A stretch of 53,957 bases of DNA, from positions 1-53,957 of the forward strand of contig JARLJW010000070.1 in assembly GCA_031290985.1 (NCBI GenBank), given 5' to 3'. The stretch's first letter is position 1. Each line of letters starts with the position of its first letter. This DNA comes from Verrucomicrobiia bacterium (lineage in GTDB: Bacteria; Verrucomicrobiota; Verrucomicrobiia; Limisphaerales; UBA11358). The notes beneath the pieces are model-generated. The model worked only from the letters and a program-made list of their open reading frames with translations, made no database searches and was not told the DNA's origin. Below are positions 1 to 7,139 of this stretch, piece by piece. Made by a program: the position numbers and the translations under genes.

Positions 1-1
1 A

Positions 2-160
2 CTTCTAGTTCGGGTTGCAGAACGGTTGAGCCAGCAACGCACCGCGAAGGGGGCGCTGGGCCCAGTGCGCTATTTTTGGCCGTTGCTCGTGATTCGCAAT
101 GGGGTCTTTCTCATCACGGTTCTGTGCCATGGGTTCCGGCGGCTGCTGCCACCCTATTGA
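2..160 (+). CDS. C-terminal end of an unknown protein (cut by window edge)
   Basis: An open frame enters from the left edge and stops at TGA 158-160, giving the last 52 residues of a protein. The tail has a hydrophobic stretch (LLVIRNGVFLITVLCHG) followed by a basic end (FRRLLPPY). That fits the membrane-proximal C-terminus of a glycosyltransferase or another inner-membrane enzyme, but no diagnostic motif is present. It runs in the same direction as the nucleotidyltransferase gene 440 bp further on. The reading frame could also be chance, since the fragment is short and this genome is GC-rich. Confidence 0.35.
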   Translation, partial: LLVRVAERLSQQRTAKGALGPVRYFWPLLVIRNGVFLITVLCHGFRRLLPPY

Positions 161-600
161 GGGTCGAAAACAGGATTTGAATCGTCACGAAACCTGCTAA
201 AGTTTAGTGACAATTGGTGCCAAAAAAAATTCAATTGTGTGCAGGTTGGTGCAGTTTGAGCGAAAACAGGCCTTGCGTAAGCTGCACGTGGCTGCACACT
301 TATGCATGGAGCTGCAACCGCGTGGTGGGTTCGATTCCCTTCACCCGCTCCAATATGATTTCTATCGTTAAACAAGGCTTTCCGCGGTTGCTGTTTCGTC
401 ACCAAACCAGGCACGCCCGCCACGGAATACCGGAGGGGATTTTTTCTGAAATCGTTTGCCTGGCACAATGGCGGGCAATTACGCTTTAGGAAAACGGTGG
501 CCGGGCGCATGACGCCTGGCTGAGCAACGGCCTTTGGCGTGATTTCAGCGATGGTGATCGCGGGGGGGTCCATGACAAGATTACAAAAGTATTTTCCAAA
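161..600. other. Intergenic region, no gene seen apart from a tRNA fragment
   Basis: No supported coding sequence lies here. The stretch 214-326 is richer in A/T than its surroundings and contains several GCTGCA/TGCAGC words that could form small hairpins. The only recognisable element is the tRNA-Gly-like 3' end at 327-352, listed separately. The 91-codon open frame at 214-489 runs through that fragment and has no protein-like composition, so I do not call it. Confidence 0.5.
327..352 (+). other. tRNA-Gly-like 3' end fragment (possible attachment-site remnant)
   Basis: The 26 bases contain a T-loop (TTCGATT), the 3' half of a T-stem (CCCTT), an acceptor strand (CACCCGC), a T discriminator and CCA. 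That is the arrangement of a tRNA-Gly 3' end. The matching 5' half (GCGGGTG with D and anticodon arms) is missing upstream, and the T-stem 5' side is imperfect (GTGGG), so this cannot be a functional tRNA. Fragments like this are typically left where an element integrated into the 3' end of a tRNA gene. No integrase is present in the window, so this is inference. Confidence 0.45.
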
Positions 601-1632
601 ATGACCGCCCCGGAGCAATGGCTCATGGCTTTGGCGGATCCAAAGTTCCAGGCTGACAACCTGCCGCGTCAAAAGCTCAACGCGGCGGCGGTCGCCCCCT
701 TATGCGTCCTTTCGGAAATGCACGGAGTTCTGCCCGCAACCTTGGAGCGGCTTGATTATATGTTGCGCAACAAACCTGAATGGCTGTTGGCAGCGCCGGG
801 TTTGAATTTGGAGATTCTTGCGACCCTCCGGCCGATGCAAAAGCGCCTGGCGGAACGTTCCGCGATCGCCCTGTTTCTCGGCGCTGAGTCCCGGAGAATG
901 CAACTCGAATTACGCGCAACCGGGGTGGAAGCGATGCTGCTGAAAGGCGTTGATTTTGCCGGACGCCTTTATGCGCCGCCCGCTTGGCGCCTGTTCAATG
1001 ACATCGACGTGCTGGTGCGCGCCAGCGAATGGGGCGGCGTGGAGGCCACGCTGGCGCGGCTGGGATATCAACCGCAGGAAACGGCCATGAAATATGCGCG
1101 GGGCTACTCGGAGCGCACCTGGCAACATCCGGCCATGCCAGGAGCGATGGTGGAGGTGCATGATAATTTAGTGAACTCGCCCACGATCCGCCGGGGGGTT
1201 TCCGTACGGCTGGAGGATGTGCCAACCGAACGGGCGGCCGACGGATTGCTCCGGGCCACACCCGCGGGCCTGTTGATCATCGCGGCGGTGCATGCCGCGG
1301 CGAGTCACAGCTTAGACAAGGTGCAGCACTTGTGCGATCTCGCGCAGATCGTGCGCGGCCGGGCCGGGCCGGTGGATGAAGCCGCCGTGCGTGAATGCCT
1401 CGAGAAAACCGGCGCGGGTTTCAGTGTTGCGCTGGCCTTGGATCTGACCGCGCGCGCGCTCCATGAAAAGGCGGCCGCCGAGCTGCTGGCGCGGCTGAAA
1501 CTCCGCTGGCCGGGGCGTTTGGCGCGGCTGCTGATCACGCCGGGACTCGTCGCCCAATCCCAGGGGCCTAGTCGCCGTGCCGGATCATGGCGGCGGCAAA
1601 TGTTGCGTCAGCTTTTGAAGCGCCGCCGTTAA
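601..1632 (+). CDS. Nucleotidyltransferase-family protein (NTP_transf_5 type)
   Basis: This 343-residue protein resembles the uncharacterised nucleotidyltransferase family (NTP_transf_5) often found beside HprK-related kinases and PqqD proteins in lasso-peptide-like clusters. The core is MLLKGVDFAGRLY around residues 112-124, followed by RLFNDIDVLV around residues 130-139; DxD is the expected metal-binding pair. The rest is helical and Leu/Ala/Arg rich, with a basic C-terminus (LLKRRR). The gene reads towards the PqqD/HprK operon and its last 65 bp overlap the end of the glycosyltransferase-transglutaminase gene on the other strand. The substrate is unknown. Related proteins are predicted to transfer a nucleotide to a peptide or small molecule, but that has not been shown for this one. 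Confidence 0.75.
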   Translation: MTAPEQWLMALADPKFQADNLPRQKLNAAAVAPLCVLSEMHGVLPATLERLDYMLRNKPEWLLAAPGLNLEILATLRPMQKRLAERSAIALFLGAESRRMQLELRATGVEAMLLKGVDFAGRLYAPPAWRLFNDIDVLVRASEWGGVEATLARLGYQPQETAMKYARGYSERTWQHPAMPGAMVEVHDNLVNSPTIRRGVSVRLEDVPTERAADGLLRATPAGLLIIAAVHAAASHSLDKVQHLCDLAQIVRGRAGPVDEAAVRECLEKTGAGFSVALALDLTARALHEKAAAELLARLKLRWPGRLARLLITPGLVAQSQGPSRRAGSWRRQMLRQLLKRRR

Positions 1633-2959
1633 GCTTGGAGAACCGGTAAATTTCCCGCAGCCGGCCTGCCCCCAAAGTGGCCGGCGGATTGAGCGCCCGG
1701 CCGTCCAGGCTCACCCAGGCGTGGCCGTGCCGCCGCCCGCCCGCAAGGCACGGTTCGTCCACGCCAAAGTGCAGACACAGGTCGCCGTCGCGGGCATCCA
1801 CAAACCGGAACAAAATGAGCGAGCGCAGATAACAGGTGTCCCGCGATCGTAATAACGGCAGGCGGAGCCAGCGGCGCGAAAGTCTGGCCACGCGCGCAAA
1901 ATCGGTGCCGTCCCGGGATTGGGCGGCGACGCGCCTGAGGAACACCGGCAGTTCGCTCCGCGCCAGCCGGGCCGGCGCGCGCAAAATAAAGTGACCCAGC
2001 GCCAGCCACAGCGGCAGTCCGTTTCCAGATTTGAATCCGGCGGGCTTGCCGCGGTCGCGGGCCGAAGGGCGCCGCCGGAAGCGGCGGCGTTCCCGGGGCG
2101 AGAAGAAGGTTGAAATGAAACCAACCCGCTGCGCCACCTGCTTGAGCAACAGGCCGCGCCGCGCCAGGCCTTCGTCTCCGCGCGCGGTGGCGGCGCGGGC
2201 CGCCGGCAGCAGCAGACCCGCCCAGGCCCGGGCCTCGCGTGGCCCGGACCAAGGCCAGCGGTCGCCGTAGCGCAGGAGAAAATGCCCGTAACCCCGGCCA
2301 TAGATCACCTGCTGTTGCCAAAGGCTCTTCCAGTCGGCGCGGTGCCGGTGCATCACGATGGCCGTGGGGACATGCAGGATTTTCCCACCAAATCGCTCCG
2401 TGATGCGCAAATGCAGTTCGGGAGTTTCATACCATCGGAAGGCGGCGTCGAACCCGCCGACGGCCAGCAGGTCCGCGCGGCGATAAGCGAGATTGCAGGA
2501 AGGCGCCCAGGGCATCGTTTCGTGGCGGAGATAGGCTTCTGCATCCAAGCCGCCAACCAGGTCCATGAACCGCGCGGCGGGCGTTTTCGATTCCAGCCCG
2601 ATCGTCTTGCCGGCCAGCGCGAGCGTGGAACGGTCAGCGGTTTCGGCGGCGGCCAAAAACGACGGCAGCCAGCGGCGCGACGGAACACAATCGGCGTCGG
2701 TAAAGGCGATCCATTCCCCGCGGGCGTTTTGAATGCCGGCGTTGCGCGCGGCGGAAGGCCCCCGGTTCTGCGGCAGCCGCACCACCACGGCCCCGGCGCG
2801 TTCAGCCACTTCCGCCGTGCGGTCGCTGGAGCCGTCGTCCACCACAATGCATTCAAACAGGTCGCGGGCCAGCGGCTGCGCGACCACGGCGCGAACCGTT
2901 TCCGCGACCGTGCTTTCGGCGTTGAAGGCGGGAATGACGACGGAGAAACGCGGATTCAT
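1568..2959 (-). CDS. Family 2 glycosyltransferase fused to a lasso B2-like transglutaminase domain
   Basis: This 463-residue protein has two parts. Residues 1 to about 240 are a GT-A family 2 glycosyltransferase: FSVVIPAFNAESTV at the start, VVDDGSSDRT, and the DxD-type metal site FTDADCVPS. The C-terminal ~130 residues look like Transglut_core3, the cysteine-protease-like fold of lasso peptide B2 proteins, with candidate catalytic Cys376 (RDTCYLRS), His413 (GHAW) and Asp419. The ATG at 2959 gives the canonical glycosyltransferase N-terminus and overlaps the stop of the upstream gene by 4 bp (ATGA), so I reject the longer frame. It is the last gene of the four-gene minus-strand operon. In lasso systems the B2 domain removes the leader peptide; here the fusion to a sugar transferase is unusual. 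Confidence 0.8.
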   Translation of the reverse strand: MNPRFSVVIPAFNAESTVAETVRAVVAQPLARDLFECIVVDDGSSDRTAEVAERAGAVVVRLPQNRGPSAARNAGIQNARGEWIAFTDADCVPSRRWLPSFLAAAETADRSTLALAGKTIGLESKTPAARFMDLVGGLDAEAYLRHETMPWAPSCNLAYRRADLLAVGGFDAAFRWYETPELHLRITERFGGKILHVPTAIVMHRHRADWKSLWQQQVIYGRGYGHFLLRYGDRWPWSGPREARAWAGLLLPAARAATARGDEGLARRGLLLKQVAQRVGFISTFFSPRERRRFRRRPSARDRGKPAGFKSGNGLPLWLALGHFILRAPARLARSELPVFLRRVAAQSRDGTDFARVARLSRRWLRLPLLRSRDTCYLRSLILFRFVDARDGDLCLHFGVDEPCLAGGRRHGHAWVSLDGRALNPPATLGAGRLREIYRFSKLNGGASKADATFAAAMIRHGD

Positions 2960-3855
2960 GAGGAGCCCTTTTTCCACTGGCTGAAAAATCCCTTCCAGAA
3001 GTGCCGGGTCCACCGGCGGTGGTAAGCCTCGAATTCCGCCCGCTGGGCGCTGAACAGGCGGGTGGCCCGGCAAAACGCCACCAAAGGCGCCGCCGCCTGG
3101 AGGGTCAAAACCGAGAGGCGCACCACGCCGGACCGCCAAGCGGCCCACTTGATCAGGTCGGGATGCCGCTGCATGACCAGCGCATAACCGGCCCCGTGCC
3201 AGCGAGCCTGCTGCCAAAGCGCTTCGTTCGTGCGGCGATGCTTGTGGAACAGGATGGCCTGGTCCACGAAGGCGATGGTCGAGCCGGGGAACCGCCGGCG
3301 GAGGCGGATGCCTAAATCCACGTCTTCGCCGCTCATCATCGTTTCGTCCCAGCCGCCGATCTCAAGCGCGGCGGAGCGGCGGACGGCCAAGTTCATTCCG
3401 TGGGCGAAGGGATGAAGCGGATGCCGGGCGGTGTTCTCGCAGTCGAAAATTTTTCGCGCGCAGGCGAACCGTTCCGCGCCGGTGCCCGGCCGCCATCCAT
3501 GAATCGGGCCGGTGGCCTGGATCGTTTCACGGTTCGTGAAAGCCGAGAGCAGCGAGGCCAGCCAGCGGCGCGTGGGAACGGTGTCCGCATCGGTGCAAAC
3601 GACGATATCCGCCTGAGCGTGGGCGAGTCCCAGGTTGCGCGCGGCGGCCGGACCGCGCACCGGCTGATGCAGCAGAAGCGCGCCGTGCGTCCGGACAATT
3701 TCCGCGGTGCGGTCGGTCGAACCGTTGTCCACCACGATGATTTCGAATTGTCCCGGCACGCCCGCCTGGGCCTTGAGCGCGGCCAGTAATTCGCCGATGG
3801 TTGCCGCACCGTTGAGCACCGGAATGACGACGCTGGCTGACGGCGCGGAGCTCAT
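2956..3855 (-). CDS. Family 2 glycosyltransferase
   Basis: A 299-residue GT-A glycosyltransferase. It starts ASVVIPVLNGAATIGELL, has the nucleotide-binding VVDNGSTDRT, the metal-binding CTDADTVPTRRW, a mid-domain GGWDETMMSGEDVDLGIRLRRR carrying the catalytic ED pair, and a basic C-terminal region (HRRWTRHFWKGFFSQWKK) likely to touch the membrane. It overlaps both neighbours by 4 bp (ATGA), so it is translationally coupled with the HprK-related kinase upstream and the glycosyltransferase-transglutaminase downstream. Its donor and acceptor cannot be read from sequence. In this setting it may glycosylate a peptide or a lipid carrier. The related fusion protein next door suggests an old duplication. 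Confidence 0.85.
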   Translation of the reverse strand: MSSAPSASVVIPVLNGAATIGELLAALKAQAGVPGQFEIIVVDNGSTDRTAEIVRTHGALLLHQPVRGPAAARNLGLAHAQADIVVCTDADTVPTRRWLASLLSAFTNRETIQATGPIHGWRPGTGAERFACARKIFDCENTARHPLHPFAHGMNLAVRRSAALEIGGWDETMMSGEDVDLGIRLRRRFPGSTIAFVDQAILFHKHRRTNEALWQQARWHGAGYALVMQRHPDLIKWAAWRSGVVRLSVLTLQAAAPLVAFCRATRLFSAQRAEFEAYHRRWTRHFWKGFFSQWKKGSS

Positions 3856-4865
3856 GGCAACAGACTCCGCAAGCATTCGTCCAGGCGTTCCATGGTGGCC
3901 GGATCCGTGAAGGCTTCGTGGCCGATGTTCAGCCGGGCGGAATTGAGTTTTGCCGCGGTCTGGGCGATGCAGGAGACCAGCGGCCGCGCGTGTTCGGGGT
4001 CGGTTGGAATCGCCACCTGGCGGAGCAGGGTGTTCAGGGTTTTGAGGCGGTCCAACGGCTCGAACGACATCCCGCTTTCGACGCGCTCGACGTGTAACAG
4101 TCCCGCCGGCGAGGCGCGCTCCAACAGCCGATCTGACCAGACGTCGGCAATCCGCACGATGCGCTTGTCGGTCCACCGTGAATAGGGCGGGAACCGGGCA
4201 AGGTTTCCCGCCTCCGGGAACCAACGCGAGGCCGACGGGTGCAAATGGAATCGCTGCGCCAGCGCCCCGGCCACCACGCCTTCCGCCTCGGCTCGCAAGA
4301 GCGTCTTGTCGTCGCCCAAGGTGCGCCAGCCACGCCGGAGGAAGGCGGTGGTCAAGGTGGTTTTGCCCGTGCCGGAGGGTGCGCACAAAAGGACGCAACG
4401 CTTTTCTCCCGGCGGAATGAGCGAGGCGGCATGCAGCGGCGTCCAGCCGGCCTGCGACCAGGAGCGGGCGAGCAGCAGCACCAGTTGCTGTTCGACCTCT
4501 TCCACGAGTTCCGGCCAGTCGGAATGAAACGGCACCGTGATGCGCGCGGTGCGGCCAGCCAAGTCGAACTCCATCCAGACACCCACGCGGCTGCGGGAAA
4601 GGAGACGCGAGCCGTGGCGGTCGACCCGAAGACGATAAGAGCGCAGGTAGGCGCCGGCCGGTTCACGGTTTTCGGAAGGCGCGGTTGCGCGCTCAATGGC
4701 GACGCTGACCACGACCTCGGGCGTTGGCCAGGGGGCATCGTACTGGCTCAATAATCCGTGCAAAGCATCGCGCCAGTTTGCATCGTCAAACACAACGGCC
4801 AGGCGCACCGGTCCGCAGGCATAAACGGCCTCGACGGGCGTGGGGGCCAAAGCGGTGCGGGTCAT
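3852..4865 (-). CDS. HprK-related kinase
   Basis: A 337-residue protein with a P-loop CAPSGTGKTT (residues 161-170) followed by LGDD (residues 183-186). This is the arrangement of HPr kinase/phosphorylase and of the HprK-related kinases found with PqqD proteins. The N-terminal ~150 residues form a separate all-beta domain without HPr kinase similarity. Members found in lasso clusters phosphorylate the precursor peptide; others have no known substrate. The gene is second in a four-gene operon and overlaps both neighbours by 4 bp. A genuine HPr with its regulatory Ser is encoded in this window at 46.9 kb, but nothing in the sequence ties the two together. I expect the substrate to be a peptide or small molecule rather than HPr. 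Confidence 0.8.
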   Translation of the reverse strand: MTRTALAPTPVEAVYACGPVRLAVVFDDANWRDALHGLLSQYDAPWPTPEVVVSVAIERATAPSENREPAGAYLRSYRLRVDRHGSRLLSRSRVGVWMEFDLAGRTARITVPFHSDWPELVEEVEQQLVLLLARSWSQAGWTPLHAASLIPPGEKRCVLLCAPSGTGKTTLTTAFLRRGWRTLGDDKTLLRAEAEGVVAGALAQRFHLHPSASRWFPEAGNLARFPPYSRWTDKRIVRIADVWSDRLLERASPAGLLHVERVESGMSFEPLDRLKTLNTLLRQVAIPTDPEHARPLVSCIAQTAAKLNSARLNIGHEAFTDPATMERLDECLRSLLP

Positions 4866-5263
4866 TCAGCGAGCGGCATGCCGGGATCGAAAGCGCTCAC
4901 CATGATGCGCTGAAGGGGTTCGTGGTGCTTGCACAGTTCGGGTGCAACCCAGGCAATCATCGGGATTGCCAGGGCGGCCCCGGCGGGTGCCTCCACGGGC
5001 TCCACCAGGCCTTCGGCGATGATTTGCTCGATCAGGCGGTTGATGGCGGGTGTGTCGCCGTTGGCCCCCCATTTCTGGCCGAGTTCAAGAACCTCTGCCG
5101 GGGTGGCGCCGGTTTCGAACATCTGGAGGATCGACCACGCCGTCGGATTTGCCGAAAAGAAAAATTTTGTGCGCAGATCGAGAATCACCGCGCCATCGTT
5201 CAACACCGTCGCAACCACATCGGGACGCAGGCGCCAGCGGCAATGATCGGATTGGGGAGGCAT
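4862..5263 (-). CDS. PqqD-family peptide-binding protein (RRE-like)
   Basis: A 133-residue PqqD-like protein. Residues 12 to about 92 match the winged-helix peptide chaperone fold, with VVATVLNDGAVILDLRTKFFF and the helix pair TAWSILQMFETGATPAEVLE. Proteins of this fold bind leader peptides of ribosomally made, modified peptides and present them to the modifying enzymes. The C-terminal ~40 residues are an extension with W105-x-x-P108-x-L110, which resembles the YxxPxL motif of lasso leader peptides, and it ends FDPGMPLAE. This is the first well-supported gene of the operon and its stop overlaps the kinase start by 4 bp. A short Cys-containing open frame lies 48 bp upstream. Confidence 0.75.
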   Translation of the reverse strand: MPPQSDHCRWRLRPDVVATVLNDGAVILDLRTKFFFSANPTAWSILQMFETGATPAEVLELGQKWGANGDTPAINRLIEQIIAEGLVEPVEAPAGAALAIPMIAWVAPELCKHHEPLQRIMVSAFDPGMPLAE

Positions 5264-5311
5264 ATAATTCCTGGTAAAAGCGCTCTTTAGTTGAACTTCA
5301 GTTTTAGAAAA

Positions 5312-5425
5312 TCAGTTTTCATTGTCAACCACTTTGCAACCTAAAGCAGGCTTGCGACCGGCATTCGTGCAGAGGTCTGGACAGCGGTCGCTTCCATAAA
5401 ACCCCGGCTTCTCCCCGAACTTCAT
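5312..5425 (-). CDS. Candidate 37-residue peptide, possible precursor
   Basis: A short open frame on the operon strand, just before the PqqD-like gene. It encodes a 37-residue peptide with Lys, Gly and aromatic residues at the start (MKFGEKPGFYG), Cys at 15, 19 and 30, and an acidic end (VVDNEN). A GGGGA stretch lies 2-6 bases upstream of the ATG, a little close for a ribosome-binding site. It sits where a modified-peptide precursor would be expected. Against it: the frame is short, lies in a divergent promoter region, and a longer version is simply the antisense of the padR-type gene. I rate it as a lead only. Confidence 0.25.
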   Translation of the reverse strand: MKFGEKPGFYGSDRCPDLCTNAGRKPALGCKVVDNEN

Positions 5426-5475
5426 CGTCCCCAAAATAATCCAATCTCCACGCTTGAAATGTTTTTTGAACCTGC

Positions 5476-5500
5476 TACCTTTATATGAAAAGGTACCTTT
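5476..5500. promoter_or_regulatory. Three alternating half-sites, likely PadR-type operator
   Basis: TACCTTT (5476-5482), AAAGGTA (5489-5495) and TACCTTT (5494-5500, overlapping by two bases) alternate in orientation, giving two nested palindromes including the perfect AAAGGTACCTTT. The site lies 16-40 bp before the PadR-type start codon and also upstream of the minus-strand cluster. Autoregulation by the PadR protein is the simplest reading, and control of the divergent operon is possible. Confidence 0.55.
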
Positions 5501-5515
5501 AATCGGAACACAAAA

Positions 5516-5842
5516 ATGATTCTGGACGAAAAATTCGCCCCCATCCGCAAGGGTTTGCTGGAGTTCATCCTCCTCAAAATCATCGCCACCGAGAAGGTGT
5601 ATGCCGCCGACATCTTGAAGCAGCTCAGCGCCACCGAATTTGCCACCCAGGAAGGCACCTTGTATCCGCTCCTCAGCAAGATGCGCCGCGAGGAACTGCT
5701 CGATTACGATTGGAAGGAATCCGAAGCCGGTCCGCCGCGAAAATACTACGAGCTGACCGCCAAGGGCCGCGCCCAGTTGCGCGAAACCTCCGAGTACTGG
5801 CAGAAAATCAACGAAACCCTCAAGCAGTTCGGCCAAAAATAA
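5516..5842 (+). CDS. PadR-family transcriptional regulator
   Basis: A 108-residue winged-helix protein of the short PadR type. It has the N-terminal RKGLLEFILLKII helix, YAADILKQL, the recognition segment ATQEGTLYPLLSKMRREELL and the wing with GPPRKYYELTAKGRAQL, then a C-terminal dimerisation helix. Short PadR proteins are repressors that usually regulate their own operon. The gene lies 14 bp before a PspC-domain membrane protein, a pairing common in several phyla where the two are thought to sense envelope stress. The alternating half-sites directly upstream are the likely binding site. The ATG at 5516 fits the family start. Confidence 0.9.
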   Translation: MILDEKFAPIRKGLLEFILLKIIATEKVYAADILKQLSATEFATQEGTLYPLLSKMRREELLDYDWKESEAGPPRKYYELTAKGRAQLRETSEYWQKINETLKQFGQK

Positions 5843-5856
5843 CCCGCCACCCGCCT

Positions 5857-7044
5857 ATGAACAAAGTCATCACTGTGAATTTGAATGGCAACGCCTATCA
5901 GCTTGAGGAAAGCGGCTATGAGGCGCTCCGCGTCTACCTGGACGGAGCCGCGGCGAAACTCGCCGGCAACCCGGACCGGGAGGAAATCATCTCCGACATC
6001 GAACAGGCCATCGCCGACAAGCTGCGCGCCCTGCTCGGGCCTTACAAAAATGTCGCCGCCACGGCCCAGGTGCAGGCCATCATCGCCGAAATGGGGCCCG
6101 TTGACACCGGTGCGGGAACGCCCGTCAATGAACCTCCGCCCCGGGAAAAAGCCGGCGCGACCGGCCCGGCCCCGGGCCCCGCGCCGGCAGCTCCCGCCAA
6201 ACGACTGTACCGTTTGCATGACGGATCGATGATCAGCGGCGTGTGCAACGGCATCGCCGCCTATTTCAACCTGGACCCCACGATTGTCCGGCTCGCATTT
6301 GTGATCGGGGCCATGCTCACGGGCGGCGTTGGCATGGTGGCCTATCTCGTCATGGCGGTGGTCATCCCGCTCGCCAGCACCGCGGAAGAGAAAGATGCCG
6401 CGCGCGGCGCCCCGCCGTTCACCGCGCAGGAATTTATCCGGCGGGCCCGGGCGGGCTATTACGACAGCATGAAAGGTTTTCCCGACCGCCAGTCGCGGCG
6501 GGCCTGGAAGCGAAAATTCAAGGAAGACATGCGCGCCTGGAGCCGGTCATTCAAATGGCAGGCCCATCTGGACACCTGCGCGGCGCAAAGCCACTGGCAC
6601 AACTATTGGGCGGAACATCCCTTCATGGAAGCGGGTTGGGGCATCGCCCTGCCTTTTTTGACCCTCTTCAACGCCGCACTGGCCATCGGTTTCATCATCG
6701 TCATCATTTCCCTGCTGACCAATGGCACCTTGATTGGCCAGGCCCCGCCCTCCGGCCTGCCGGTTTGGTTGACGATCGTCCTCCTGTTGATCGCGTACAA
6801 TTTCATCGTCTGGCCCATCAAGGCGGCGCGGCACGCGTTCTATCGTCACGGCCTTTGCGGCGCGCGGCCCGGGCCGCGGGTGTTCATCTCCCTCTGGGAC
6901 ACGTTTGTCTGGATCGCCTTTGTGAGCGTGCTCCTCTGGCTCGCGCTTACGCATCTGCCGGAAGTGCAGGCGGCCGTCAGCAACATCCCCGTGGTTTTTC
7001 ATGAAGCGAAGGACAACCTTCACCAGTGGTGGTCGCATCACTGA
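5857..7044 (+). CDS. PspC-domain membrane protein
   Basis: A 395-residue protein. The first ~85 residues form a soluble domain (ITVNLNGNAYQLEESGYEAL; EEIISDIEQAIADKL) seen N-terminal to PspC in PadR-linked proteins. A Pro/Ala-rich linker follows, then a PspC domain at about 115-175 (LYRLHDGSMISGVCNGIAAYF, with two adjacent membrane segments), then a charged region and two further hydrophobic segments near 265-320 and one near 350. It acts in the inner membrane, probably in envelope stress response or phage-shock-like signalling. I start at ATG 5857, 14 bp after the padR-type stop; a frame reaching further upstream overlaps that gene and lacks family similarity. Confidence 0.85.
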   Translation: MNKVITVNLNGNAYQLEESGYEALRVYLDGAAAKLAGNPDREEIISDIEQAIADKLRALLGPYKNVAATAQVQAIIAEMGPVDTGAGTPVNEPPPREKAGATGPAPGPAPAAPAKRLYRLHDGSMISGVCNGIAAYFNLDPTIVRLAFVIGAMLTGGVGMVAYLVMAVVIPLASTAEEKDAARGAPPFTAQEFIRRARAGYYDSMKGFPDRQSRRAWKRKFKEDMRAWSRSFKWQAHLDTCAAQSHWHNYWAEHPFMEAGWGIALPFLTLFNAALAIGFIIVIISLLTNGTLIGQAPPSGLPVWLTIVLLLIAYNFIVWPIKAARHAFYRHGLCGARPGPRVFISLWDTFVWIAFVSVLLWLALTHLPEVQAAVSNIPVVFHEAKDNLHQWWSHH

Positions 7045-7139
7045 TCGGCATCCACGCAATTCGTAAGTTGCAAGCTTGACCGGAGACAGCGCTTGGCGGA
7101 AGCTGCCCGGGCGGCGATTCATCGCGGCCAATAATAATT

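Noticed and set aside
214..352. Possible tmRNA or complete tRNA gene
   Set aside because: The 5' half is missing, no GGATTCGAC-type tmRNA start or tag reading frame is found, and only the 3' end matches tRNA-Gly.
154..672. 172-codon open frame on the minus strand
   Set aside because: It runs through the tRNA-Gly-like fragment and into the start of the nucleotidyltransferase gene, and has no protein-like motifs.
5312..5836. 174-codon frame on the minus strand covering the PadR gene
   Set aside because: The upstream two thirds are the antisense of a well-supported PadR-family gene. Only the last 37 codons are kept, as a low-confidence lead.
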